A DNA stretch of 5,439 nucleotides from Oscillospiraceae bacterium (lineage in GTDB: Bacteria; Bacillota; Clostridia; Oscillospirales; Oscillospiraceae): the NCBI GenBank assembly GCA_031280855.1, contig JAITGH010000041.1, positions 1-5,439 on the forward strand, in the 5' to 3' direction. The position numbers and the translations under genes are program-made. Below, piece by piece: positions 1 to 5,439 of this stretch. The notes under the pieces were generated by a model. It ran no database searches. It had not been told where the DNA came from and saw only the letters and a list, made by a program, of their open reading frames with translations. How positions within the stretch are numbered: position 1 is the stretch's first letter; the number at the start of each line of letters is the position of its first letter.

Positions 1-62
1 AAGTTTTGGATGCAATAGCGTGTCAAAGTGCGGGAGCACCCAAGACTTAGCGGTGAAGTAAA
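1..62 (+). other. Leader of dnaG, possible tail of an upstream gene
   Basis: This stretch holds no complete gene. Two + frames are open from the left edge: one ends in TAG at 48-50 (15 residues, ending SAGAPKT) and one in TAA at 59-61 (19 residues, ending QDLAVK). Either could be the C-terminus of a gene upstream of dnaG, which would place dnaG inside a longer operon. Neither tail is long enough to assign to a family. No convincing promoter with both -35 and -10 boxes is visible here, so any promoter for dnaG probably lies to the left of the window. Confidence 0.3.
52..56 (+). promoter_or_regulatory. Probable ribosome binding site of dnaG
   Basis: GGTGA matches the 3' half of the full SD sequence (AGGAGGTGA) and sits 6 nt before the ATG at 63. 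It is weaker than the GGAG-type sites in front of rpoD and cysK, which would suit a primase needed in small amounts. It supports the ATG at 63 as the start. Confidence 0.5.
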
Positions 63-1784
63 ATGGCTATACCAAGATCGTTCATCGATGATCTGATCGA
101 GCGAAGCTCGATTGAAAGCGTGGTCGGCGACTATGTTCAATTGAAGCGGCAAGGCGGCGATCTGTGGGGCTTGTGCCCGTTTCATAACGAGAAGTCCGCG
201 TCGTTCCACGTAACGCCGGAGCGTCGGCAATACCACTGCTTCGGCTGCGGCAAGGGCGGAGGCGTGGTGAACTTCGTTATGGAGATCGAGAACATCGGAT
301 TCGTCGACGCGATCCACTATCTCGCGAAGCGCATCGGCGTTACCGTACCCGACGACGGCGAAAGCGCGGAGGCTTCCCACAACCGCCGCCGCACACTCGA
401 GCTGTTGACCGAATCCGCCAGATTCTTCCACGAACAGCTCAAGGCTTCGCACGCCGCCATGCAGTACCTTGAGAAGCGGCGAATTCAGTGGAAAACTGCG
501 GTACGGTTCGGGCTGGGCTATGCGCCGGAGGGGTGGGGAGCGCTAACGGACGAGATGCGCCGACGCGGGTACAGCGACCTTGAGCTTAGCCTCGCGGGGC
601 TTACCGTCAAGGGTCGGAACGGCGGGTTGCGTGACAAGTTCTACAATCGCTTGATGTTCCCCGTAATCGACCAAAAAGGTCAAGTTATCGCGTTCGGAGG
701 GCGCGTAATAGGCGATGGGGAGCCAAAATACCTCAATTCACCCGAAATTCCCAATGTTTTTTCCAAGCGCCGCGTATTATATGGCGTAAATCTGGCAAGA
801 AATACGAAAAGAGGTTTTTTCATACTATGCGAGGGCAACGTGGATGTTGTATCACTGCACCAGGCGGGATTCGATAACGCCGTCGCCTCGATGGGTACCT
901 CGCTGACTCACGAGCAGATCGCGCTGATCGCTCAACTGAAGATTCCCGAAGTCGTCGTCTGCTACGACGCCGATAACGCCGGAGTCAAAGCGACCGACCG
1001 CGCTCTTGACGAGCTTGCGAAAAGTAACATCAAGCTAAGCGTTGTGAACGTCACCGGCGGCAAGGACGTCGACGACTTTCTGAAGGCGAGCGTTGACTCG
1101 TCCGCGCAATTTGAAGGATTGCTGGAGAGCCGCAAGGACGACGTCAACTATCGGCTCGACCGCCTAACCTCCGAGTTCGACCTCTCGCTTGACGATCAGC
1201 GAGTCGCATACCTGCGCAAGGCGATCGAGCTTTTGGCAACGTTCGACGCCGTCAAGCGGGAAGTCGCGTCGCGCAAAGTCGCGCAGACTGCGGGCGTCGC
1301 GCCCGACTTCGTCTCATCGGAGACCGCGAAAGCGGCGGAGCGACTGCGCCGCAATTCATTGCGTAACCATGAGCGCGAGGTCACTCAACCCGTTCGCACC
1401 TTCAACGAAGTCGCACGCCGAACCGGACTGCGGTATTCGAACCCCAAATCCGCCGCCGGCGAAGAGGGTATCATCAGAGTCCTCACGCTTGATCAGTCGC
1501 TCATCGCTTCGCTTCCCATCGCGCCGAGCGAGTTCAGCTCGCCGGAGCTTGCGCGGATCCTCACGGCGATCCTCGAACGCGGCGACGCGAGTATCGCAAG
1601 CCTTCAATCCACGCTATCCCCGGAGGATATGGCGATCATGGCGCGGATAAGCGAGCAAGAGGAGAATCTTGCCAACTCCGGTCAAATACTAGCCGATTAC
1701 ATAGCGGCGGTTCGCCGCGAGAGGATGCTGCAATCAGGAGATATACTAAATCTGGTTGCGGCGAAAAAGGAACTACTGGGATAA
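63..1784 (+). CDS. dnaG: DNA primase DnaG
   Basis: DnaG makes the short RNA primers for leading- and lagging-strand DNA synthesis, working with the replicative helicase DnaB/DnaC at the fork. At 573 residues the protein has the usual family length (E. coli 581). In order it shows an N-terminal CHC2 zinc-binding domain (C38, H41, C59, C62, with [13 protein letters not shown] and HCFGCGKGG), the RNA polymerase core with the FGGR motif, a TOPRIM fold with metal-binding E257, D302 and D304 (CEGNVDV and YDADNAG), and a helical C-terminal part from about residue 430 that should bind the helicase. The start gives the standard [18 protein letters not shown] beginning and follows an SD-like GGTGA. The TOPRIM motif reads EGNVDV rather than the common EGYMDV. 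Codons around 721-840 are clearly more AT-rich than in the rest of the gene. It is followed 13 nt later by the primary sigma gene, the classic macromolecular-synthesis pairing. The identification is secure; the exact helicase-binding boundary is inferred. Confidence 0.98.
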   Translation: MAIPRSFIDDLIERSSIESVVGDYVQLKRQGGDLWGLCPFHNEKSASFHVTPERRQYHCFGCGKGGGVVNFVMEIENIGFVDAIHYLAKRIGVTVPDDGESAEASHNRRRTLELLTESARFFHEQLKASHAAMQYLEKRRIQWKTAVRFGLGYAPEGWGALTDEMRRRGYSDLELSLAGLTVKGRNGGLRDKFYNRLMFPVIDQKGQVIAFGGRVIGDGEPKYLNSPEIPNVFSKRRVLYGVNLARNTKRGFFILCEGNVDVVSLHQAGFDNAVASMGTSLTHEQIALIAQLKIPEVVVCYDADNAGVKATDRALDELAKSNIKLSVVNVTGGKDVDDFLKASVDSSAQFEGLLESRKDDVNYRLDRLTSEFDLSLDDQRVAYLRKAIELLATFDAVKREVASRKVAQTAGVAPDFVSSETAKAAERLRRNSLRNHEREVTQPVRTFNEVARRTGLRYSNPKSAAGEEGIIRVLTLDQSLIASLPIAPSEFSSPELARILTAILERGDASIASLQSTLSPEDMAIMARISEQEENLANSGQILADYIAAVRRERMLQSGDILNLVAAKKELLG

Positions 1785-1791
1785 AGGAGAG
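1784..1791 (+). promoter_or_regulatory. Ribosome binding site deciding the rpoD start
   Basis: AAAGGAGA overlaps the last base of the dnaG stop codon, and its GGAG core lies 8 nt before the ATG at 1798. It decides the start: the frame is also open from a TTG at 1756 inside dnaG, but that would add 14 unrelated residues and has no SD sequence. Confidence 0.85.
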
Positions 1792-1797
1792 AGACAT

Positions 1798-2979
1798 ATG
1801 AACACGAAACTTATGGAGACCGAAGACAGAATCATGAGCCTTGTCGACCTGCGATTCCAAAAGCTTGTAGACAAGGGACGTGCGAACGGCGACGTCGTCA
1901 CCGTCAAAGACATCATGGACGCGCTCGAAGAACTGCACATATCGCCCGAGCAAATCGACCGTATCTATGAGCGGCTCGAGAACCTTGGGATCGAGATGAG
2001 CGAGGAGACCGACAACGCCGCTAACGCCGCACTCGATGAGGAGCTGCTGCCCGGCTCCGACGAACTTGACGAACTCGAAGAGGTTGAAGAGATCGCGGAG
2101 GAAGAGATGGTCGACCCGGACGCGCTTGCCGAGACGTTCAGCCTTGACGACCCCGTCCGCATGTACCTTAAGGAGATCGGCAAAGTCCCGCTTTTAACTG
2201 TGGAGCAGGAGCAGAAGCTCGGTGAGACGATGTCAAACGGCAGTGAGGAAGAACGCTTCCGCGCCGGTAAGGAGATGTCCGAGGCGAACCTGCGTCTGGT
2301 GGTCAGTATCGCGAAACGCTATGTTGGGCGCGGGTTGCTGTTTCTCGATTTGATTCAAGAGGGCAACATGGGATTGCTGAAAGCGGTGGAGAAGTTCGAC
2401 TACAGCAAGGGATATAAGTTCAGCACCTACGCCACGTGGTGGATCCGCCAAGCGATCACTCGCTCGATCGCGGATCAGGCGCGAACGATCCGCATACCCG
2501 TGCACATGGTCGAGACGATCAATAAGGTCATAAGAGTCTCCCGCCAGCTATTGCAAGAACTGGGACACGACCCGAAACCCGAGGAGATATCCACAGAGAT
2601 GCACCTGTCCGTTGAGAAAGTGCGAGAGATCCTGAAGATCGCGCAGGAGCCCGTGTCGCTCGAAACGCCGATCGGTGAGGAGGAGGACAGCCACTTGGGC
2701 GACTTCATTCCCGATGAGGACGCGTCCGAGCCCGCCGAAGCCGCCGCCAATACGTTCCTGCGTGAGCAGCTGGACACCGTGCTTGACAGCCTTACGGATC
2801 GTGAGCGCCGCGTCCTGAAAATGCGATTCGGGCTTTACGACGGTAAGGCGCGTACCCTCGAGGAAGTCGGGCACGACTTCAACGTAACGCGAGAGCGCAT
2901 CCGCCAAATCGAGGCTAAGGCGTTGCGGAAACTGCGTCACCCCAGTCGCTCCAGAAAGCTTAAAGACTTCTTGGTATAA
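1798..2979 (+). CDS. rpoD: RNA polymerase primary sigma factor (sigma-70/SigA)
   Basis: The main housekeeping sigma factor binds core RNA polymerase and recognises -35 TTGACA and -10 TATAAT promoters. From the ATG at 1798 it has 393 residues, near B. subtilis SigA (371) and far shorter than E. coli RpoD (613), so it lacks the large non-conserved insert of proteobacterial forms. Domains in order are: region 1.1 (about 8-70, [13 protein letters not shown]), an acidic Glu/Asp-rich linker (about 75-112), region 1.2 from D117 ([12 protein letters not shown]), region 2 with [21 protein letters not shown] and the -10-melting YATWWIRQ at 211-218, region 3 ([17 protein letters not shown]), and region 4 with [16 protein letters not shown] and the -35-binding helix-turn-helix from about 353 ([20 protein letters not shown]). 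The intact region 1.1 and the [13 protein letters not shown] ending mark it as a primary, not alternative, sigma factor. It starts 13 nt after dnaG and ends 2 nt before the MutS-like gene, so co-transcription is likely. The cysK promoter in this same window matches its expected target. Confidence 0.98.
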   Translation: MNTKLMETEDRIMSLVDLRFQKLVDKGRANGDVVTVKDIMDALEELHISPEQIDRIYERLENLGIEMSEETDNAANAALDEELLPGSDELDELEEVEEIAEEEMVDPDALAETFSLDDPVRMYLKEIGKVPLLTVEQEQKLGETMSNGSEEERFRAGKEMSEANLRLVVSIAKRYVGRGLLFLDLIQEGNMGLLKAVEKFDYSKGYKFSTYATWWIRQAITRSIADQARTIRIPVHMVETINKVIRVSRQLLQELGHDPKPEEISTEMHLSVEKVREILKIAQEPVSLETPIGEEEDSHLGDFIPDEDASEPAEAAANTFLREQLDTVLDSLTDRERRVLKMRFGLYDGKARTLEEVGHDFNVTRERIRQIEAKALRKLRHPSRSRKLKDFLV

Positions 2980-2981
2980 GC

Positions 2982-4424
2982 ATGGACTATCCGTCACTGA
3001 TCTACAGCCACGGCGCGATTGACGGTGTGATCGCGGCCGAAGTATTCGAGGACTTGAAGCTCGACTTATTGCTTACGCCATCGCTGATCGCCGCGCTGTC
3101 GAGCCAATGCCCGGAGTCCGACATTTCGGCGCGCCAAGCCGCGTATGCGTCCATCGCGGCCGACTCCGCCGGGTACGAGACGCTGCTGCAAATCGTCAGC
3201 TCCGCAGAGTCGCTGTATCGATTCTACATCGACGCGGACAGCGAGGTCGAGCGCGACTACGCATTCGCGCATATCTGCGGCTTGAACTCTCGCTTCGCTC
3301 GGCTTGCGGCGATCGCGCCCGGCGGCGACGCGCTGGTCTCACGATTCCGCGAGTCATTCTCCGCCATGGTCGACTCTCTCGAGTTCCGAGAGCGCGACGC
3401 GCAGCTTGAGCGCGTGCTTCCGCTTGCCAAGCGAGTCGCGACCGTGCGGTTCGTCATGCGCGGCGATAACCTTAAGCTTAACCTCGACGACGGCGCACCG
3501 TCACTCGCGGAGCGCATCTACCGCAGTGCGGCTGATCTCGAGCTTGGTATAACCCAAGAGCTGTCGAACCCCGCAATGCGGCTGAACGCACGTATTTACT
3601 CCGCGATCGCGCAACTCTCACCGGTCGAGTTCACCGCACTGCGGGAGTTCTACGAGCGATTCGGTGACGGGTTCGACCCCGCAATCTTGCGGTACGCCTT
3701 GGAGCTGAACTTCTACCTCGAGCCGCTGCGACTGCTCGGGCGAGCCGCCGAAGCGGGCATGAGCGTAACTTTGCCCGCGATCTGCGAGGAGCTGCGATTC
3801 CGCGCAAGCGGTTTGTGCGATTTATCGCTGCTGTCCAAGTCGGCGCATACGGAGATCGTGGGTAACGACGTGTTCCTCACGCCGGAGGAGCCGTTCTTCT
3901 TCCTTAGCGGAGCGAACGGCGGAGGCAAGACGACGTACCTGCGGTCAGTCGGAATCGCCGCGCTGTTTGCGCGAAGCGGGTTGCCCGTAACGGCGGAGTC
4001 CGCGACTCTGTGCGCCTACAGCGCGATCCATACGCATTTCCCGCGTGATGAGCAAGGCGAAAGCCGACTCGCGGAGGAGCGTCGGCGCGTCGACGCGATA
4101 CTCGGACATCTGCCCGCGAAGTCGCTGGTACTGCTTAACGAGACCTACTCAACGACGACGTACGAGAAGTCGTCGCAGCTTACCGCGCAGCTGTCCGCAA
4201 GGCTTAGCGAAAGCGGCTCACACTCGATCTACATAACGCACCAGCTTTCCGCCGCTGACAGCGCGTTACCGCTTTTGACGGTCAGCGTCGATTCGGAGAA
4301 TCGGCGCACGTACCGCGTCGTACGCGCAGACTCCCGCACCTCGTCCTACGCCTCCGACATCTTGCGGAAATATGGGTTGTCGCGAGAGGAGCTGGAGAAT
4401 AGTAAGATAGTAGATTGTGATTAG
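2982..4424 (+). CDS. MutS-superfamily ATPase without mismatch-recognition domain
   Basis: This 480-residue protein has the ATPase domain of the MutS superfamily at its C-terminus. The Walker A loop is GANGGGKTT (310-318, K316; MutS has GPNMGGKST). Walker B is LVLLNETYSTTTYE with N386-E387 where MutS has Asp-Glu. YITHQL with H420 matches the MutS ATHYHEL switch, and SSYASDILRKYGL near 454-466 matches the MutS C-terminal SYGIxVAxxAGL helix. The N-terminal ~300 residues are mostly helical-looking and may correspond to the MutS lever/clamp region. The mismatch-binding domain with its FxE motif is absent, as is the Smr nuclease domain of MutS2. Full MutS is about 850-900 residues and MutS2 about 780, so this is a short MutS-like family member, not a truncation: start and stop are clean. 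It begins 2 nt after rpoD with no SD sequence, suggesting translation coupled to rpoD. I would expect DNA or nucleic-acid-structure binding with ATP switching, but substrate and pathway are unknown. No transmembrane segment or signal peptide is evident. Confidence 0.88.
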   Translation: MDYPSLIYSHGAIDGVIAAEVFEDLKLDLLLTPSLIAALSSQCPESDISARQAAYASIAADSAGYETLLQIVSSAESLYRFYIDADSEVERDYAFAHICGLNSRFARLAAIAPGGDALVSRFRESFSAMVDSLEFRERDAQLERVLPLAKRVATVRFVMRGDNLKLNLDDGAPSLAERIYRSAADLELGITQELSNPAMRLNARIYSAIAQLSPVEFTALREFYERFGDGFDPAILRYALELNFYLEPLRLLGRAAEAGMSVTLPAICEELRFRASGLCDLSLLSKSAHTEIVGNDVFLTPEEPFFFLSGANGGGKTTYLRSVGIAALFARSGLPVTAESATLCAYSAIHTHFPRDEQGESRLAEERRRVDAILGHLPAKSLVLLNETYSTTTYEKSSQLTAQLSARLSESGSHSIYITHQLSAADSALPLLTVSVDSENRRTYRVVRADSRTSSYASDILRKYGLSREELENSKIVDCD

Positions 4425-4468
4425 GAAATAGTGGAGTGCTTCCGTGGTTCGCGCTCCACTATTTCCTA
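4422..4468 (+). terminator. Strong hairpin ending the dnaG-rpoD-mutS-like unit
   Basis: Bases 4422-4439 pair with 4451-4468: 18 pairs with a single G-T wobble (4437/4453) and no bulge, leaving an 11-nt loop. The left arm begins with the TAG stop codon of the MutS-like gene. The run after the stem is TTTCCTGAAAAAA, so the U-tract of a textbook intrinsic terminator is weak; the last stem bases (TATTT) may serve instead. On the other strand there is no T-run after the stem either. The position between a gene end and a strong promoter argues for a terminator or an mRNA 3'-end stabiliser. Confidence 0.6.
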
Positions 4469-4473
4469 TTTCC
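4460..4473 (+). repeat. Tandem 7-bp direct repeat TATTTCC x2
   Basis: TATTTCC occurs at 4460-4466 and again at 4467-4473. The first copy is part of the right hairpin arm. The left-arm sequence AGGAAATA could pair with either copy, so the base of the stem could be drawn in two registers. A slipped-strand duplication would explain it. Confidence 0.7.
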
Positions 4474-4485
4474 TGAAAAAAGTGC

Positions 4486-4514
4486 TTGACAAAGGTTTGG
4501 AGATGTGATATTAT
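4486..4514 (+). promoter_or_regulatory. Sigma-A promoter of cysK
   Basis: A perfect -35 box TTGACA (4486-4491) is followed after 17 bp by the -10 box TATTAT (4509-4514). TG at 4506-4507, one base before the -10 box, makes it an extended -10 promoter. An A6 run at 4476-4481, just upstream of the -35 box, could act as a weak UP element. Transcription should start near 4520-4522, giving a leader of about 30 nt. The surrounding AT-rich stretch stands out against the GC-rich genes. The match is to the expected target of the SigA encoded in this same window. Confidence 0.9.
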
Positions 4515-4532
4515 ACATACAAGTTTAGTATA
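4512..4532. promoter_or_regulatory. Inverted repeat over the cysK start site, possible operator
   Basis: TATAC (4512-4516) and GTATA (4528-4532) form a 5-bp inverted repeat with 11 bases between. A second ATAC at 4517-4520 gives an alternative ATAC-N7-GTAT pairing. It overlaps the end of the -10 box and the expected transcription start, where a repressor would act. In Firmicutes cysK is commonly controlled by the Rrf2-type repressor CymR, but I cannot match this to a defined CymR site. AT-rich promoters often hold such short repeats by chance. Confidence 0.3.
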
Positions 4533-4539
4533 TATTAAT

Positions 4540-4544
4540 GGAGG
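4540..4544 (+). promoter_or_regulatory. Ribosome binding site of cysK
   Basis: GGAGG lies 7 nt before the ATG at 4552, a near-ideal SD sequence and spacing. Together with the strong promoter it predicts high expression. Confidence 0.9.
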
Positions 4545-4551
4545 AACACAC

Positions 4552-5439
4552 ATGTCAAAGATTGCCAATTCACTGGTAGAGCTAATCGGCGGAACTCCGT
4601 TGCTGAAGCTGACGAACTACGCGGCCGCGCAGAAGGTTGGAGCGGATCTGGTCGCGAAGCTGGAGTACTACAATCCCGCAGGCAGCGTGAAGGATCGCAT
4701 TGCGTGGGCGATGATCCGAGACGCGGAGGAATCCGGGAAGCTTAAACCCGGCAGCGTAATCGTAGAGCCGACGAGCGGCAACACCGGAATCGGGCTCGCG
4801 TCCGTCGCCGCCGCTCGCGGCTATCGCGTTATCCTGACGATGCCGGAGACGATGAGCGTCGAACGCCGCAAGCTGCTGTCCGCGTACGGCGCGGAGCTTG
4901 TACTTACGGAGGGCGCGAAGGGCATGAAGGGCGCGATCGCTCGCGCTGACGAAATCGCCGCGCAGACTCCGAACGCGTTCATCCCGAAGCAGTTCGAGAA
5001 CCCCGTCAACCCGAAGATCCACTATGACACAACGGGCCCGGAGATCTGGGACGACAGCGACGGTAAGGTTGACGTACTGGTGTCCGGAGTCGGAACCGGC
5101 GGCACGATCTCCGGCGCGGGCGCGTTCCTCAAGTCGAAGAATCCGAACCTGAAGATTGTCGCGGTCGAGCCTGACGATAGCCCCGTATTGTCGGAGAATC
5201 GTGCGGGTCCGCACAAGATTCAAGGGATCGGCGCGGGCTTCGTGCCCGATACGCTCGACACCGCCGTATATGATGAGATTATCCGAGTGAAGAGCGACGA
5301 CGCGTTCGCCACCAGCCGCGCCGTTGCGCGCTCGGAGGGTTTGCTTGTCGGAATCTCCAGCGGAGCCGCGCTGTGGGCGGCGACTCAACTTGCGCTGCGC
5401 CCGGAGTTCGCCGGGAAGTCCATCGTCGTTATCCTGCCC
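4552..5439 (+). CDS. cysK: Cysteine synthase A (O-acetylserine sulfhydrylase), 3' end cut by window
   Basis: CysK is a cytoplasmic PLP enzyme that forms L-cysteine and acetate from O-acetyl-L-serine and sulfide, the last step of cysteine synthesis. I translated it by hand: 296 codons are present and no stop is reached. It opens with [14 protein letters not shown], the family signature. K47 in NPAGSVKDR should carry PLP, TSGNTG (74-79) binds the substrate carboxylate, GTGGT (181-185) holds the PLP phosphate, and S270 in GISSGAA contacts the pyridine nitrogen. QGIGAGFVP (224-232) is also typical of CysK. The last residues VVILP are normally followed by roughly 12-25 more (a DTGERYLS-like ending), so only the tail is missing. 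The close paralogue CysM is less likely given the GGTPLLKL and QGIGAGFVP motifs. It has its own promoter after the preceding hairpin, so it is probably not part of the dnaG-rpoD unit. A leader of about 30 nt leaves no room for a T-box or riboswitch, so control is more likely by a protein at the promoter. Confidence 0.96.
   Translation, partial: MSKIANSLVELIGGTPLLKLTNYAAAQKVGADLVAKLEYYNPAGSVKDRIAWAMIRDAEESGKLKPGSVIVEPTSGNTGIGLASVAAARGYRVILTMPETMSVERRKLLSAYGAELVLTEGAKGMKGAIARADEIAAQTPNAFIPKQFENPVNPKIHYDTTGPEIWDDSDGKVDVLVSGVGTGGTISGAGAFLKSKNPNLKIVAVEPDDSPVLSENRAGPHKIQGIGAGFVPDTLDTAVYDEIIRVKSDDAFATSRAVARSEGLLVGISSGAALWAATQLALRPEFAGKSIVVILP

Noticed and set aside
775..780. TATTAT inside dnaG as an internal promoter for rpoD
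   Set aside because: No -35 box is found 16-18 bp upstream; the hexamer sits in the AT-rich patch and is a chance match.
1756..1797. Upstream TTG start for rpoD overlapping the end of dnaG
   Set aside because: It would add 14 residues that match no sigma N-terminus, and lacks an SD; the ATG at 1798 has AAAGGAGA at good spacing.
2035..2110. Low-complexity run of Glu/Asp codons in rpoD, giving a poly-Ser frame on the minus strand
   Set aside because: It is the normal acidic linker between sigma regions 1.1 and 1.2.
2548..2997. A 149-codon minus-strand frame opposite the end of rpoD
   Set aside because: It lies fully against the conserved sigma regions 3-4, has no SD sequence of note and no family resemblance; high GC produces such shadow frames.
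4521..4551. Riboswitch or T-box leader in front of cysK
   Set aside because: Only about 30 nt lie between the predicted transcription start and the ATG, too short for either.
3309..4940. Three copies of the palindrome GCGATCGC (3309-3316, 3603-3610, 4933-4940), like the cyanobacterial HIP1 octamer
   Set aside because: All three are codon-aligned as Ala-Ile-Ala (GCG ATC GC), so the strong GCG and ATC codon preference explains them, and the proteins do not look cyanobacterial. A genome-wide count against a codon-shuffled control would settle it.
4582..5388. A long open frame (268 codons) on the minus strand opposite cysK
   Set aside because: The + strand here encodes cysK with all catalytic motifs. 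The minus frame is rich in Arg, Asp and Val as expected from the mirror of GCG/CGC-biased codons, and shows no recognisable family.

Overview
The window holds ordinary bacterial core genes, all on the + strand: a complete dnaG (DNA primase), a complete rpoD/sigA (primary sigma factor), a complete MutS-like ATPase gene, and a cysK (cysteine synthase) that runs off the right edge. Base composition is GC-rich (about 55-60% by eye), with Ala and Arg codons strongly favouring GCG and CGC. The proteins look Firmicutes/Clostridia-like: a CHC2 primase with the YDADNAG form of the TOPRIM motif, a SigA of B. subtilis size, consensus SD sequences, and dnaG directly followed by the sigma gene. My best guess is an uncultured or gut clostridial lineage with high GC. 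That is inference from protein character, not a database result.

Layout. Positions 1-62 are the dnaG leader and possibly the tail of an upstream gene. dnaG (63-1784), rpoD (1798-2979) and the MutS-like gene (2982-4424) lie nose to tail with gaps of 13 and 2 nt and no visible internal terminator or promoter, so they probably form one transcription unit. This is a version of the macromolecular-synthesis operon (primase plus primary sigma), with an ATPase of the MutS superfamily as an added third cistron. A strong 18-bp hairpin overlaps the MutS-like stop codon and likely ends the unit. A near-consensus sigma-A promoter with an extended -10 follows within 20 nt, then a short leader of about 30 nt, an SD sequence and cysK (4552 to the window end, no stop).

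How the genes fit together. DnaG primes replication and SigA directs housekeeping transcription. The MutS-like protein keeps the MutS ATPase domain but has no mismatch-recognition domain, and its Walker B aspartate is replaced by asparagine, so classical mismatch repair is unlikely and its job is unknown. CysK makes cysteine from O-acetylserine and sulfide and is transcribed from its own promoter, possibly under a repressor that binds the inverted repeat over the start site.

No RNA genes, CRISPR array, insertion sequence or phage gene is visible. I do not see a clearly new system. The least described item is the MutS-like third cistron.
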